Source: Streptomyces kanamyceticus
Lineage (GTDB): Bacteria > Actinomycetota > Actinomycetes > Streptomycetales > Streptomycetaceae
Direction of reading: 5' to 3'
NCBI RefSeq assembly: GCF_008704495.1
Contig: NZ_CP023699.1
Span: 4,774,001-4,838,000, forward strand
Length of the DNA: 64,000 nucleotides
Below the pieces are notes generated by a model that did no database searches, was not told the origin of the DNA, and worked only from the letters and a program-made list of their open reading frames with translations. Below are positions 16,763 through 24,930 of the stretch, one piece after another. A program made the position numbers and the translations under genes. Position 1 is the stretch's first letter. The number at the start of each line of letters is the position of its first letter.

Positions 16763-16870
16763 ACACCTCGAAGCACACCTCGAAGCACACCTCGAAGCAC
16801 ACCTCGAAGCACACCTCGAAGCACACCTCGAAGCACAGCTCGAAGCGCAGCTCGAAGCACACCCCGAAGC
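16763..16870 (+). repeat. Nine-unit 12-bp tandem repeat in the leader of the PfpI gene
   Basis: ACACCTCGAAGC is repeated nine times without gaps: six perfect units (16763-16834), then ACAGCTCGAAGC, GCAGCTCGAAGC and ACACCCCGAAGC. It ends 19 bases before the ATG at 16889. A frame running through it would encode repeated TPRS tetrapeptides, but the good ribosome site lies after the array. I therefore treat it as 5' untranslated. Confidence 0.9.
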
Positions 16871-16888
16871 CCTGCACCGGAGGTACTC

Positions 16889-17485
16889 ATGTCCCGCAAG
16901 CCCGTGCACCTGGCCGTCTACGACACGCTCGCCGACTGGGAGACAGGACACACCACCGCGTGGCTCGCCCGCTTCGGCTACGAGATCCGCACCGTCGCGC
17001 TCTCCACCGCCCCCGTCACCAGCATCGGCGGCCTCCGCGTCCAACCCGACATGGCGCTCGCGGAGCTGCGCCCCGAGGACAGTTCGCTGCTGGTCCTGCC
17101 GGGCGCCGACCTGTGGGACACCGGCGACGGCCTCGCCCCCTTCGCCCGCACGGCCCGCGCGTTCCTCGCCGCGGGGGTGCCGGTCGGCGCGATCTGCGGG
17201 GCCACCGCGGGCCTCGCCCGCGAGGGCCTGCTCGACGACCGGGCGCACACCAGCGCGGTGTCGATGTACCTGGCGGCCACCGGCTACAAGGGCGCCGAGC
17301 GCTACGTCGACGCGGACGCGGTCACCGACGGCGACCTGGTCACGGCGGGCCCGACCGAGCCGGTCGCGTTCGCGCGAGAGATCTTCGGGCGGCTCGGCGA
17401 CGTCCTCGACGACGAGAAGCTGGACGCCTGGTACCGCCTGTTCCACGATTCGGACCCGGCGGCGTACGAGACGCTCAACTCCTAG
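16889..17485 (+). CDS. DJ-1/PfpI family protein (class I glutamine amidotransferase-like)
   Basis: The 198-aa protein has the DJ-1/PfpI fold: VHLAVYDTLADWETGH at the start, SLLVLPGADLWD in the middle, and the nucleophile elbow with Cys in PVGAICGATAGLAREG (about residue 99). The VSMYLAATGY segment follows where family members carry a His. Relatives act as glyoxalases, chaperones, proteases or regulators of stress metabolites, so the reaction is uncertain. ATG at 16889 has GGAGG seven bases upstream. The next gene, marR, starts 14 bases after the stop, so they form an operon. Confidence 0.88.
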   Translation: MSRKPVHLAVYDTLADWETGHTTAWLARFGYEIRTVALSTAPVTSIGGLRVQPDMALAELRPEDSSLLVLPGADLWDTGDGLAPFARTARAFLAAGVPVGAICGATAGLAREGLLDDRAHTSAVSMYLAATGYKGAERYVDADAVTDGDLVTAGPTEPVAFAREIFGRLGDVLDDEKLDAWYRLFHDSDPAAYETLNS

Positions 17486-17499
17486 GCGGTAAGGGACAG

Positions 17500-17970
17500 A
17501 TGACCGACGAAGAAGTCCGTGCCCAGCAGGACCTGCTCAGCCGCACGGCCCTGACCGTCTTCCGGCTGAACGGCCAGTTCCTCGGCGCGTCCGAGGAACT
17601 GGCGCGCCCCGCCGGGCTCACCGCCGCCTGGTGGCAGGTGCTCGGCGCCGTACTGCGCGAGCCCCTGCCGGTCGCCGGGATCGCCCGCGCGATGGGCATC
17701 ACGCGGCAGAGCGTGCAGCGCGTGGCGGACCTCCTCGTGCGCGACGGCCTCGCCGAGTACACGGCCAACCCCGCGCACCGCCGCGCCAAACTGCTGCGGC
17801 CGACCGACGAGGGCCGGGCCGCCGTCGCGCGGATCGGCCCGGGCCACGCGGAGCTCGCGGGACGGCTCGCCGGGCTGCTCGGCGAGGACGAATTCGCCGA
17901 GACCGTACGGGTGTTGGAGCGGCTTTCCACCGTCCTCGACGACATCCGGTGGCCGGAAACAGCCGGATAA
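17500..17970 (+). CDS. MarR family transcriptional regulator
   Basis: The 156-aa winged-helix protein is co-transcribed with the PfpI gene. The DNA-binding part is LPVAGIARAMGITRQSVQRV with the wing NPAHRRAKLLRPTDEGRA (residues about 48-110), flanked by the helices that form the dimer interface. MarR proteins typically repress their own operon and release on binding small phenolics or electrophiles. The twin AGCATGCT palindromes at 16725-16759 are the likely site. ATG at 17500 is preceded by AAGGGA. Confidence 0.9.
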   Translation: MTDEEVRAQQDLLSRTALTVFRLNGQFLGASEELARPAGLTAAWWQVLGAVLREPLPVAGIARAMGITRQSVQRVADLLVRDGLAEYTANPAHRRAKLLRPTDEGRAAVARIGPGHAELAGRLAGLLGEDEFAETVRVLERLSTVLDDIRWPETAG

Positions 17971-18035
17971 GGGGGCGATATCGCCCGCGGCTAGCGTTCC
18001 GACGTCCTGTACCGCCGGTAACGAAAGGCCTTCTC

Positions 18036-18464
18036 ATGAGACGACTCCTGAACGCGGCTCTTCTCACAGCACTCGTCGGCAGCACGACAGCGGTCATGGC
18101 GCCCGCGGCACTCGCGTCCCCCGGCCCGGCCGCGAACACGGTGCCCGGCTGCGTCACCAAGAGCGACACGATCGAGGGGGCGACCGGCGAGATCAAGGTC
18201 TGCGTCGAGAACGGCGTGGCCCGCGTCTCGGGGACCCTGACCGACACCCTGCCCGGCCCCGGCTTCGGAGAGCCCGACGGAGCGTGCGCGGTCTGGTGGA
18301 TCAAGTGGGACACCACCGAAGGACCGAAGAACGACTCGGTCCTCGCCTGCGGTCACTTCTCGGACCCGGTGCTGAACTTCGACTTCGACCCCGCCGCCGG
18401 CTCCGGCGGCGTGAAGGGCATCACCGGGGTGAAGGAAGTCTCCCTCGACATCGGCTTCATGTAG
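18036..18464 (+). CDS. Small secreted protein of unknown function
   Basis: The 142-aa protein has a classical Sec signal peptide: basic MRRLLN, a hydrophobic core (AALLTALVGSTTAVM) and ALASP as the probable cleavage point near residue 28. The mature part of about 115 residues has four cysteines (GCVTK, KVCVE, GACAVW and LACGH) that can form two disulfides. It also contains a WWIKWDTTEG motif. I recognise no named family. ATG at 18036 sits behind a GAAAGG site. The stop codon is the first element of a 14-bp tandem repeat. The gene is alone between marR and the kinase gene. Confidence 0.8.
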   Translation: MRRLLNAALLTALVGSTTAVMAPAALASPGPAANTVPGCVTKSDTIEGATGEIKVCVENGVARVSGTLTDTLPGPGFGEPDGACAVWWIKWDTTEGPKNDSVLACGHFSDPVLNFDFDPAAGSGGVKGITGVKEVSLDIGFM

Positions 18465-18510
18465 GACCCCTCGCGTAAGACCCTTCGTGTAAGACCCTTC
18501 GTGTAGGACC
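18461..18510 (+). repeat. 14-bp tandem repeat beginning at a stop codon
   Basis: GTAGGACCCCTCGC, GTAAGACCCTTCGT, GTAAGACCCTTCGT and a partial GTAGGACC follow one another. The first unit holds the TAG stop (18462-18464) of the secreted-protein gene, and each later unit carries TAA or TAG at the same position. The period of 14 puts these in different frames. Confidence 0.85.
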
Positions 18511-18589
18511 GGACATCTGCCTGGACCGCGTGATCGGCCAGTACACTCCTCACTCTGTTGCACACCAACGGGGGAAGGCCGGTGCGGCG

Positions 18590-20437
18590 ATGGAGAGGCT
18601 CGGACCAGGAGATCCACCACGGATCGGCGCGTACCGGCTGCTGGCGCGGCTCGGCGCCGGCGGCATGGGTCAGGTCTATCTCGCACGGTCCGGGCGCGGC
18701 CGGACCGTGGCGGTGAAACTGGTCCGCCAGGAACTCGCCGAGCAGGAGGAGTTCAGGAACCGCTTCCGGCAGGAGGTCGCGGCGGCGCGGCAGGTCGGCG
18801 GCGTCTGGACCGCGCCGGTGCTCGACGCGGACACCGAGGCGGCGACCCCGTGGGTGGCCACGGGATACGTCGCGGGGCCCTCGCTGCAGAGCGTCGTCTC
18901 GCACGAACACGGACCGCTGCCCGAGCGGTCGGTGAACATCCTCGCGGCCGGTCTCGCCAACGCGCTCAAGGACATTCACGCCGCGGGCCTGGTCCACCGC
19001 GACCTGAAGCCGTCGAACGTCCTGGTCACCATCGACGGCCCGCGCGTCATCGACTTCGGCATCGCGCGCGCCCTGGAGACGATCACCGACGGCGGCCTCA
19101 CCCGCACCGGGGCGCTGATCGGCTCGCCCGGTTTCATGGCGCCGGAACAGGTGCGCGGGGACCGGATCACCCCGGCGTGCGACGTGTTCTGCCTGGGCTC
19201 CGTCCTCGCGTACGCGGCGTCCGGCATGCTGCCGTTCGGCACCGCCAACAGCGGGGTGCACGCACTGATGTTCCGCATCGCGCAGGAGGAGCCCGACCTG
19301 GAGGGCATCCCCGAGAGCCTCGCCGAGCTGATCGGCGCGTGCCTGCACAAGGACCCCGCGGCCCGCCCCCCGCTGGACGACATCCTGGAACGCACGGGCG
19401 CGCAGGACACCCTCAGCGAGGGAGGCAGCACCCTCGAACCGTGGCTGCCCGGCTCCCTGGTGGCCCAACTGGGGCGGCACGCCGTGCAGTTGCTGGACGC
19501 GGAGGACCCGGACGACGAGACGGACGCGGGAACGAACGCGGGCAGGGACGCGGGCACGGACGACACTCCGCCCCCACGCCCGGCCTCCGCTCCCACACCC
19601 ACGCCTGCTCCCGCTCCCACGGGCGGCGGCGACGCCACGCCCCCGCCCCCCGGCAGACCGGGCACCGCACCCCTCAACCACCTCCCCACCATGGTCTCGG
19701 GCCAGCCCCCTGCCCTCACACCCCCGCCGTCGGCCCCGGCCCCGGCGTACGGCTACCCGCAACAGCCCCAGCAGCCCCAACACCCCCACCAGCCCTCGGG
19801 CTTCGGCCCCACCCCGCCCTACGGCCCCGGCGGCGGCTACCTCCCCCCGCCCGAGCCCCCGCGCCGCAGCACCCGCTCGACCGTCGCGCTCATCGTCGTG
19901 GCGGTGATAGTGGCCATAGGAGCGGGCGGCACCGTCTACGCGGTGATGAACGACGAAGGCACCGACAACAAGGGGAGCACGGACGCCAAGAACTCCGCGA
20001 GCAGCGCCCCGACGACCCCTGGGCCCACCGCGTCGAGCACGGCGCCGTCCGAGCGGGCATCGGCGACGTCCAGCGCCGAAGAGGGCACCGTGCCGGAGAA
20101 GTACCTGGGCACGTGGCGCGGCGGACTGAAGAGCGACGCGGGGAGCAGCACCCGTGAACTCGCCCTCCAGCAGGGCGAGGTGGGCGACACGGTCCTCTCC
20201 GTGACGGCGGACGGACCGGCCAAGGGCGGCGGCACCTACCACTGCGTCTTCCAGGGGAAGCTGGAGTCCGCCTCGGACGACCGGCTGCACATCGGCCCCA
20301 CCGAGGTCACCGTCGGCGAGCCCATGACGTCCTGCACACCGGGCCAGCCGAGCGTCGTGACGATCCTCGGCAACGGCAAGCTGCGGCGCGCGAACACGGA
20401 CGGCAGCGGCGAGTTGACGTACGACCGCTCCAACTGA
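18590..20437 (+). CDS. Transmembrane Ser/Thr protein kinase with a novel extracytoplasmic domain
   Basis: The 615-aa protein has a complete kinase domain (about 12-270): glycine loop LARLGAGGMGQVYLAR, lysine in VAVKLVRQE, catalytic HRDLKPSNVLV, metal site VIDFGIAR and FMAPEQVRGD. A Pro-rich disordered linker (about 320-425) follows, then one membrane helix (STVALIVVAVIVAIGAGG, about 430-452) and a Thr/Ser-rich stalk. The outside domain of about 110 residues begins YLGTWRGGLKSD and has two cysteines (YHCVFQG, TSCTPGQ). No PASTA repeats are present. ATG at 18590 was chosen because the kinase alignment begins there. It is followed 75 bases later by a PstS-like gene. Confidence 0.92.
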   Translation: MERLGPGDPPRIGAYRLLARLGAGGMGQVYLARSGRGRTVAVKLVRQELAEQEEFRNRFRQEVAAARQVGGVWTAPVLDADTEAATPWVATGYVAGPSLQSVVSHEHGPLPERSVNILAAGLANALKDIHAAGLVHRDLKPSNVLVTIDGPRVIDFGIARALETITDGGLTRTGALIGSPGFMAPEQVRGDRITPACDVFCLGSVLAYAASGMLPFGTANSGVHALMFRIAQEEPDLEGIPESLAELIGACLHKDPAARPPLDDILERTGAQDTLSEGGSTLEPWLPGSLVAQLGRHAVQLLDAEDPDDETDAGTNAGRDAGTDDTPPPRPASAPTPTPAPAPTGGGDATPPPPGRPGTAPLNHLPTMVSGQPPALTPPPSAPAPAYGYPQQPQQPQHPHQPSGFGPTPPYGPGGGYLPPPEPPRRSTRSTVALIVVAVIVAIGAGGTVYAVMNDEGTDNKGSTDAKNSASSAPTTPGPTASSTAPSERASATSSAEEGTVPEKYLGTWRGGLKSDAGSSTRELALQQGEVGDTVLSVTADGPAKGGGTYHCVFQGKLESASDDRLHIGPTEVTVGEPMTSCTPGQPSVVTILGNGKLRRANTDGSGELTYDRSN

Positions 20438-20512
20438 ACCGGCGGCGAACAACGGCCGACGGAACGGCGATACCGGCACCGGGGCCCGCCACGCCCCCTA
20501 CTGTCACCGGCC

Positions 20513-22075
20513 ATGGACTGGCTGAGCACCGAAAACGTCATCGCCGTGCTCACGGCGGTCCTCGGCCTGCTCGCCACCGTCGGCGCCCTCTGGTACGAAC
20601 GCCGGGTGCCGCGCCGCAAGCGCGTCGGCTACCGCGTGCAGATGGACACGGCCATAGGGGACAACGTGCCGAGCGGCGGCGCCAACACGCGCCTCGGGCT
20701 CTTCGACGAGACCCCCGAGATGTCGGACGCCACGCTCGTCCTGCTGCGCGTCGAGAACGACGGCTCTCAGGAGATCACCGACGCCGACTACACCGGCCGC
20801 GCGCTGCACGGCCTCACCGCCGTCTTCACCGGCCGCACGGTCCGCGGCGTCGCGGTCACCGCGCAGGCCGGTGCGGACCATCTGATGGAGCACTTCACGC
20901 CGGGCGCGGGCCTGCGCTACGAGGGCAGCACGCTGCGCATCCCGCGCGTCCCGCTCAACCGGGGCCAGCACTACAAGCTCCTCGTGCTGCTCACCGGCGG
21001 GCCTGTCGGCGGCGAGATCACCATGTCGGGCGGCATCCAGGCGGGCGAGGTGCGGCCGAACCGTTCGACGACCCCGGACGACAAGCCGCCGGTCCTGTCC
21101 CGGCCCGCCAGGATCCTGACGGTGCTGCTCACCCTGTCCGTCGTCACGCTGGCCTCGATCATCGTGCTGCGGAACGACGATCCGCCGCCGATCGAGTGCG
21201 CGACGGGCAAGCTGACGGTGCTCGGCTCGACGGCGTTCGCGCCGGTCGCCCAGGAGCTGGCGGAGAAGTACGAGGACGACTGCCCGGGCTCGGACATCAC
21301 GGTCAGCGCGCACGGCAGTACGTCGGGGGTGCGCGAACTGGACGACGAGGGAAGGAAGTTCGCGGGGCCCGACACCGGTCAGGCGAAGCGGAAGGGCGCC
21401 CCGCCCCTCCTCAGCTTCTCCGACGGGCCCAAGTCGGACGGCCTCCCGCGCCTGGCCGAGACGCGCGTCGCGGTCTCCCTCTTCGCGCTCGTACTCAACG
21501 ACCGTGTACCGCTGCGCAATCTGACGCTGGCGCAGGTGCGGCGGATCTACCGCGGCGACGTACACAACTGGAAGGAACTCGGCGGGCCCGATCTGCCGGT
21601 GGTCCTGGTCAGTCGCGGCTCCAGCTCGGGAACCCGCGACACGCTCCAACGCCGCGTCCTGGCCGGGGCGTTCGAGATCAAGGCGTCGTCGAACGACTGC
21701 CTGAGCAAGGACGACCCCTCCGTCCCCGTGACCCGCTGCGAACTGGACTCCACCGACCAGGTCCTGGACGCCGTCGAGCGCATCCCCGGCGCCCTCGGCT
21801 ACAGCGAGCTGCGCGCCGCCGCCGACCTGAAGGGCCTGCACCGCCTCGACCTCGAAGGACACGAGCCCTCCGTCGAGCAACTCACCAGGACCGGCTACCC
21901 CTACCGCGAGATCGAGTACGCCTACACGTACGGCCTGCCACCCGCCGACTCGCTGGCCTCCAGCTTCCTCGCCTACGCCCGCGGCAACGGCCTCGACGTC
22001 ATCCGCACCCACGGCCATCTGCCCTGCGCGACCCCGGAGGGCCTGCGCGTCTGCGGCGCGGACACGGGCGGCTGA
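20513..22075 (+). CDS. Membrane-anchored PstS-like substrate-binding domain protein
   Basis: The 520-aa protein has an unusual layout. It has a membrane helix at 7-26 and a beta-rich domain of about 165 residues (GYRVQMDTAIGDNVPSGGAN onward). A second helix follows (about 200-218, ILTVLLTLSVVTLASIIVL), then a PstS-type phosphate-binding-like domain (about 229-515: LTVLGSTAFAPVAQELAEKY, ISVSAHGSTSGVRE-like segment, SRGSSSGTRDTLQRRV). The topology implies the first domain is cytoplasmic if the PstS domain is outside. No transporter genes adjoin it. The kinase gene directly upstream suggests a sensing partnership, which is inference. Confidence 0.8.
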   Translation: MDWLSTENVIAVLTAVLGLLATVGALWYERRVPRRKRVGYRVQMDTAIGDNVPSGGANTRLGLFDETPEMSDATLVLLRVENDGSQEITDADYTGRALHGLTAVFTGRTVRGVAVTAQAGADHLMEHFTPGAGLRYEGSTLRIPRVPLNRGQHYKLLVLLTGGPVGGEITMSGGIQAGEVRPNRSTTPDDKPPVLSRPARILTVLLTLSVVTLASIIVLRNDDPPPIECATGKLTVLGSTAFAPVAQELAEKYEDDCPGSDITVSAHGSTSGVRELDDEGRKFAGPDTGQAKRKGAPPLLSFSDGPKSDGLPRLAETRVAVSLFALVLNDRVPLRNLTLAQVRRIYRGDVHNWKELGGPDLPVVLVSRGSSSGTRDTLQRRVLAGAFEIKASSNDCLSKDDPSVPVTRCELDSTDQVLDAVERIPGALGYSELRAAADLKGLHRLDLEGHEPSVEQLTRTGYPYREIEYAYTYGLPPADSLASSFLAYARGNGLDVIRTHGHLPCATPEGLRVCGADTGG

Positions 22076-22090
22076 CCGGCCGGGATGGCC

Positions 22091-22125
22091 GAAGGGGCGT
22101 CCCGGCGGTGCCGGAACGCCCCTTC
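22091..22125. terminator. Bidirectional terminator
   Basis: GAAGGGGCGT (22091-22100) pairs with ACGCCCCTTC (22116-22125), with an inner CCGG/CCGG pair. It lies between the convergent PstS-like gene and purA. Confidence 0.8.
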
Positions 22126-22152
22126 AGGGTGCGGCCTGAGCCGCGGGACGCG

Positions 22153-23436
22153 CTAGATGAACGAGTTGATCTCGATCGTCTCCGTGCGGCCGGGGCCCAC
22201 GCCGATCGCGGAGATCGGGGCGCCGGACATCTCCTCCAGGGCCTTCACGTAGTCCTGCGCGTTCTTCGGCAGGTCGGCGAAGGTCTGGGCCTTGGTGATG
22301 TCCTCGGACCAGCCGGGCAGCGTCTCGTAGATCGGCTTCGCGTGGTGGAAGTCGGTCTGGTTGTAGGGCAGCTCCTCGACGCGCTTGCCGTCGATCTCGT
22401 ACGCGACGCAGACCGGGATGCGCTCCCAGCCCGTGAGCACGTCGAGCTTGGTGAGGAAGAAGTCCGTCAGGCCGTTGACGCGCGTTGCGTAGCGGGCGAT
22501 CGGGGCGTCGAACCAGCCGCAGCGACGGTCCCGGCCCGTGGTGACACCGCGCTCGCCGCCGATGGTGCGCAGCGCCTCGCCGTCCGCGTCGAAGAGCTCC
22601 GTCGGGAACGGGCCCGCGCCGACGCGGGTCGTGTACGCCTTCAGGATGCCGATGACCCGGCTGATCTTCGTCGGGCCCACGCCCGTACCCGTGCAGGCGC
22701 CGCCCGCGGTCGGGTTCGAGGAGGTGACGAAGGGGTACGTGCCGTGGTCCACGTCCAGGAGCGTGCCCTGGCCGCCCTCGAACAGGACGACCTTGTCCTC
22801 GTCGAGCGCGTTGTTCAGGATCAGCGTGGTGTCGGCGACGTACTGCTTGATGTTCTCGCCGTGCTCCAGGAGCTGCTCGACGATCTGCTCCGCCTCGATG
22901 GCTCGGCGGTTGAACACCTTCGTCAGGAGCTGGTTCTTCTGCTCCAGGGCCGCTTCGACCTTCTGCTGCAGGATCGACTCGTCATAGAGGTCCTGCACGC
23001 GGATGCCGGTGCGGTTGATCTTGTCGGCGTACGTCGGGCCGATGCCACGGCCCGTCGTGCCGATCTTGCGCTTGCCGAGGAAGCGCTCCGTCACCTTGTC
23101 CACGGTCACGTTGTACGGCGTGATGATGTGCGCGTTGCCGCTGATCAGCAGCTTCGACGTGTCGACGCCGCGCTCGTTCAGACCGCTCAGCTCGGAGAGC
23201 AGGACCGACGGGTCGACGACGACTCCATTGCCGATGACAGGCACACAGTCCGGGGAGAGGATCCCGGAAGGGAGGAGATGCAGCGCGTACTTCTGGTCGC
23301 CTACGACGACCGTGTGGCCGGCGTTGTTGCCGCCCTGGTAGCGCACTACATAGTCCACGGAGCCACCGAGCAGGTCAGTGGCCTTTCCCTTGCCTTCGTC
23401 ACCCCACTGAGCACCGAGCAGCACAAGTGCGGGCAC
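22153..23436 (-). CDS. purA: Adenylosuccinate synthetase
   Basis: PurA joins IMP and aspartate using GTP, the committed step from IMP to AMP. The 427-aa protein starts [20 protein letters not shown] with the GTP-binding loop and the catalytic Asp and His (GNNAGHTV). It contains the signature [14 protein letters not shown] and the GTP-specificity and substrate segments [27 protein letters not shown] and TKLDVLTGW. Length and all motifs are normal. It is monocistronic, convergent with the PstS-like gene and divergent from a diacylglycerol-kinase-like gene. Confidence 0.98.
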   Translation of the reverse strand: MPALVLLGAQWGDEGKGKATDLLGGSVDYVVRYQGGNNAGHTVVVGDQKYALHLLPSGILSPDCVPVIGNGVVVDPSVLLSELSGLNERGVDTSKLLISGNAHIITPYNVTVDKVTERFLGKRKIGTTGRGIGPTYADKINRTGIRVQDLYDESILQQKVEAALEQKNQLLTKVFNRRAIEAEQIVEQLLEHGENIKQYVADTTLILNNALDEDKVVLFEGGQGTLLDVDHGTYPFVTSSNPTAGGACTGTGVGPTKISRVIGILKAYTTRVGAGPFPTELFDADGEALRTIGGERGVTTGRDRRCGWFDAPIARYATRVNGLTDFFLTKLDVLTGWERIPVCVAYEIDGKRVEELPYNQTDFHHAKPIYETLPGWSEDITKAQTFADLPKNAQDYVKALEEMSGAPISAIGVGPGRTETIEINSFI

Positions 23437-23528
23437 AGGCGTACACCCCTTCCGGGCGGGGCATGTCCAAGGTCAGGGGCCGTAGCCGCCGTATGGGTGT
23501 GCCTTGGATGCTGCCCCGGAATAGACGA

Positions 23529-23556
23529 AGCCCCTGGCGCAATAGCGCAAGGGGCT
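23529..23556. promoter_or_regulatory. Stem-loop in the purA / DAGK-like divergent region
   Basis: AGCCCCT (23529-23535) plus GCGC (23537-23540) pair with GCGC (23545-23548) plus AGGGGCT (23550-23556) around AATA, with one G-A mismatch. It lies in the 176-base divergent region, upstream of both genes, rather than at a gene end. It could be a leader structure of either transcript; no known riboswitch fold is recognised. Confidence 0.45.
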
Positions 23557-23612
23557 CTTGCACAAAGATGCTACCCGAGGTCTCAATGAACGGCTAAAAG
23601 AAAGGGCGCACG

Positions 23613-24518
23613 TTGTCGGCTCGCGACCAGCTCCTAGTCGTCATCGACCCGGTCGCCCGGCGCACGGACGGTGAGTCGGTAAGGATCGCGAAGGATGTGC
23701 TCAGCGCGGGCGCGACGGTCCGTTTCTGCCTCCCCGACGGCCCCGAGGACTTCGCGAAAGCCCTGGCCAGACGGGGTGCGCGGCGCCTCGTGGTGGTCGG
23801 CGACGACCGGGCTCTGCTGCGCGCCGTCGGCACGCTGCACCGGGAGCGGGACCTCGCGGGAAGCGCGCTTTCGGTCGTTCCCGTCGGCGCCGCGCAGACG
23901 CTCGCGCGGACTCTCGGCGTGCCCTCGGGAGCGGTCGCCGCGGCCCGCGCGGTCCTCGAAGGGGTCGAACGCAGGCTCGATCTGCTGGTGGACGACAGCG
24001 ACGGCGTCGTCCTCGGGGATCTACGGATCCCGCCGGTCGGGGCGGGGGCCGCGGAGTCGGGGGCGGCGAGGTCAGGAGCGGCGGGTTCACGGGCGGCGGG
24101 GCCGGAGGCGGCCGACGGAGCCGCGAACGGCACCACCGCCGTCGAGGGCCACGCCTGGCTGCGGACCTGCCAGTCCTTCGTACGCACCCTCGCCGCGCGC
24201 CCCGCGCGGGTGGCGGCGCCACCGGGACCCTCGCCCGCGCGGCTGCGGGTCGAGGCGGACGGCGTCACGCTCGTCGACCTGGACCAGCCGGTCGAGGGCG
24301 TCCTGGTCACCGCGGGCCACGGCGGCGGCCTGGCGCAGGTGGAGGTCCGCCCTTCCTCGGTCGGCGCGGAGGCGGCACCGCTGCGGGTGCGGGCGCGCAC
24401 GGTGACGGTCTCCGGAGCGGACTTCCGCTACCGCGCGGACGCGGTGGTCGCGGGCCCGGTCCGCACGAGGACGTGGACGGTACGGCCACGGGCGTGGGGG
24501 CTGACCCTGCCGAGATGA
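23613..24518 (+). CDS. Diacylglycerol kinase-like protein with a degenerate active-site loop
   Basis: The 301-aa protein resembles the DAGK/lipid-kinase catalytic family: LLVVIDPVARRTDGESV at the N-terminus, an alpha/beta domain, SVVPVGAAQTLARTLGVP in place of the usual P-G-T-N-D-F/ALG segment, and a C-terminal beta domain (LVDLDQPVEGVLVTAGHGGG). The nucleotide-binding GGDGT motif is replaced by VGDDRALL, so it may not be an active kinase. An Ala/Gly/Ser-rich insertion (about residues 148-172) interrupts the fold. The start is TTG at 23613 behind AAAGGG. It is divergent from purA. Pseudo-enzyme or altered substrate are both possible. Confidence 0.75.
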   Translation: MSARDQLLVVIDPVARRTDGESVRIAKDVLSAGATVRFCLPDGPEDFAKALARRGARRLVVVGDDRALLRAVGTLHRERDLAGSALSVVPVGAAQTLARTLGVPSGAVAAARAVLEGVERRLDLLVDDSDGVVLGDLRIPPVGAGAAESGAARSGAAGSRAAGPEAADGAANGTTAVEGHAWLRTCQSFVRTLAARPARVAAPPGPSPARLRVEADGVTLVDLDQPVEGVLVTAGHGGGLAQVEVRPSSVGAEAAPLRVRARTVTVSGADFRYRADAVVAGPVRTRTWTVRPRAWGLTLPR

Positions 24519-24542
24519 GGGGCGCGGACGACCGCCCGCCGG

Positions 24543-24930
24543 GCGCTCAGCGGCTCCCGAACAGCACCCTGAGCGCTCAACCGCCCCCAGACAACACCCC
24601 GCGCGCTCAACCGCCTCCAAACAGCACCCCGCGCGCTCAGCCGCCCCCGAACAGCACCCCGCGCGCTCCGCCGCCCCCAAACAACACCCTGAGCGCTCAA
24701 CCGCCCCCAAACAACACCCTGAGCGCTCAACCGCCCCCAGACGACACCCCGCGCGCTCAGCCGCCCCCAAACAGCACCCCGGGCGCTCAACCGCCCCCAG
24801 ACAACACCCCGCGCGCTCAGCCGCTCTCAAACAGCACCCCGGGCGCTCAGACTCCCCCAAACAACACCCCCGCGCGCTCAGCCGCCCCGAACCGCACCCC
24901 CGGCGCTCACTCGCTCCCGAACAACATCTC
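24543..24930. repeat. 30-bp tandem repeat array, 13 units
   Basis: Units begin with GCGCTCA at 24543, then every 30 bases to 24843, then at 24874 and 24903. A typical unit reads GCGCTCAACCGCCCCCAAAC then ARCACCCYGV. The last unit contains the stop codon (24907-24909) and final codons of the GbsR-type regulator gene, so the array looks like repeated copies of that gene's 3' end. The join TGAGCGCTCA is a perfect 10-bp palindrome at several junctions. This array fills the 388-base gap between the two genes. I see no other gene in it. Confidence 0.92.

Noticed and set aside
16724..16888. Extending the PfpI gene upstream through the 12-bp array to give a TPRS-repeat leader
   Set aside because: The ribosome site GGAGG directly precedes ATG at 16889 and the family alignment begins there.
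24087..24860. Cys/Gly-rich decapeptide repeat frame (minus) and Pro/Asn-rich repeat frame (plus, 24473-25042) through the 30-bp array
   Set aside because: A 30-bp period keeps frames open automatically. Neither frame has a good ribosome site, and both overlap the DAGK-like or regulator genes.
24543..24930. CRISPR array
   Set aside because: The 30-bp units are contiguous with no unique spacers, and no cas genes are present.
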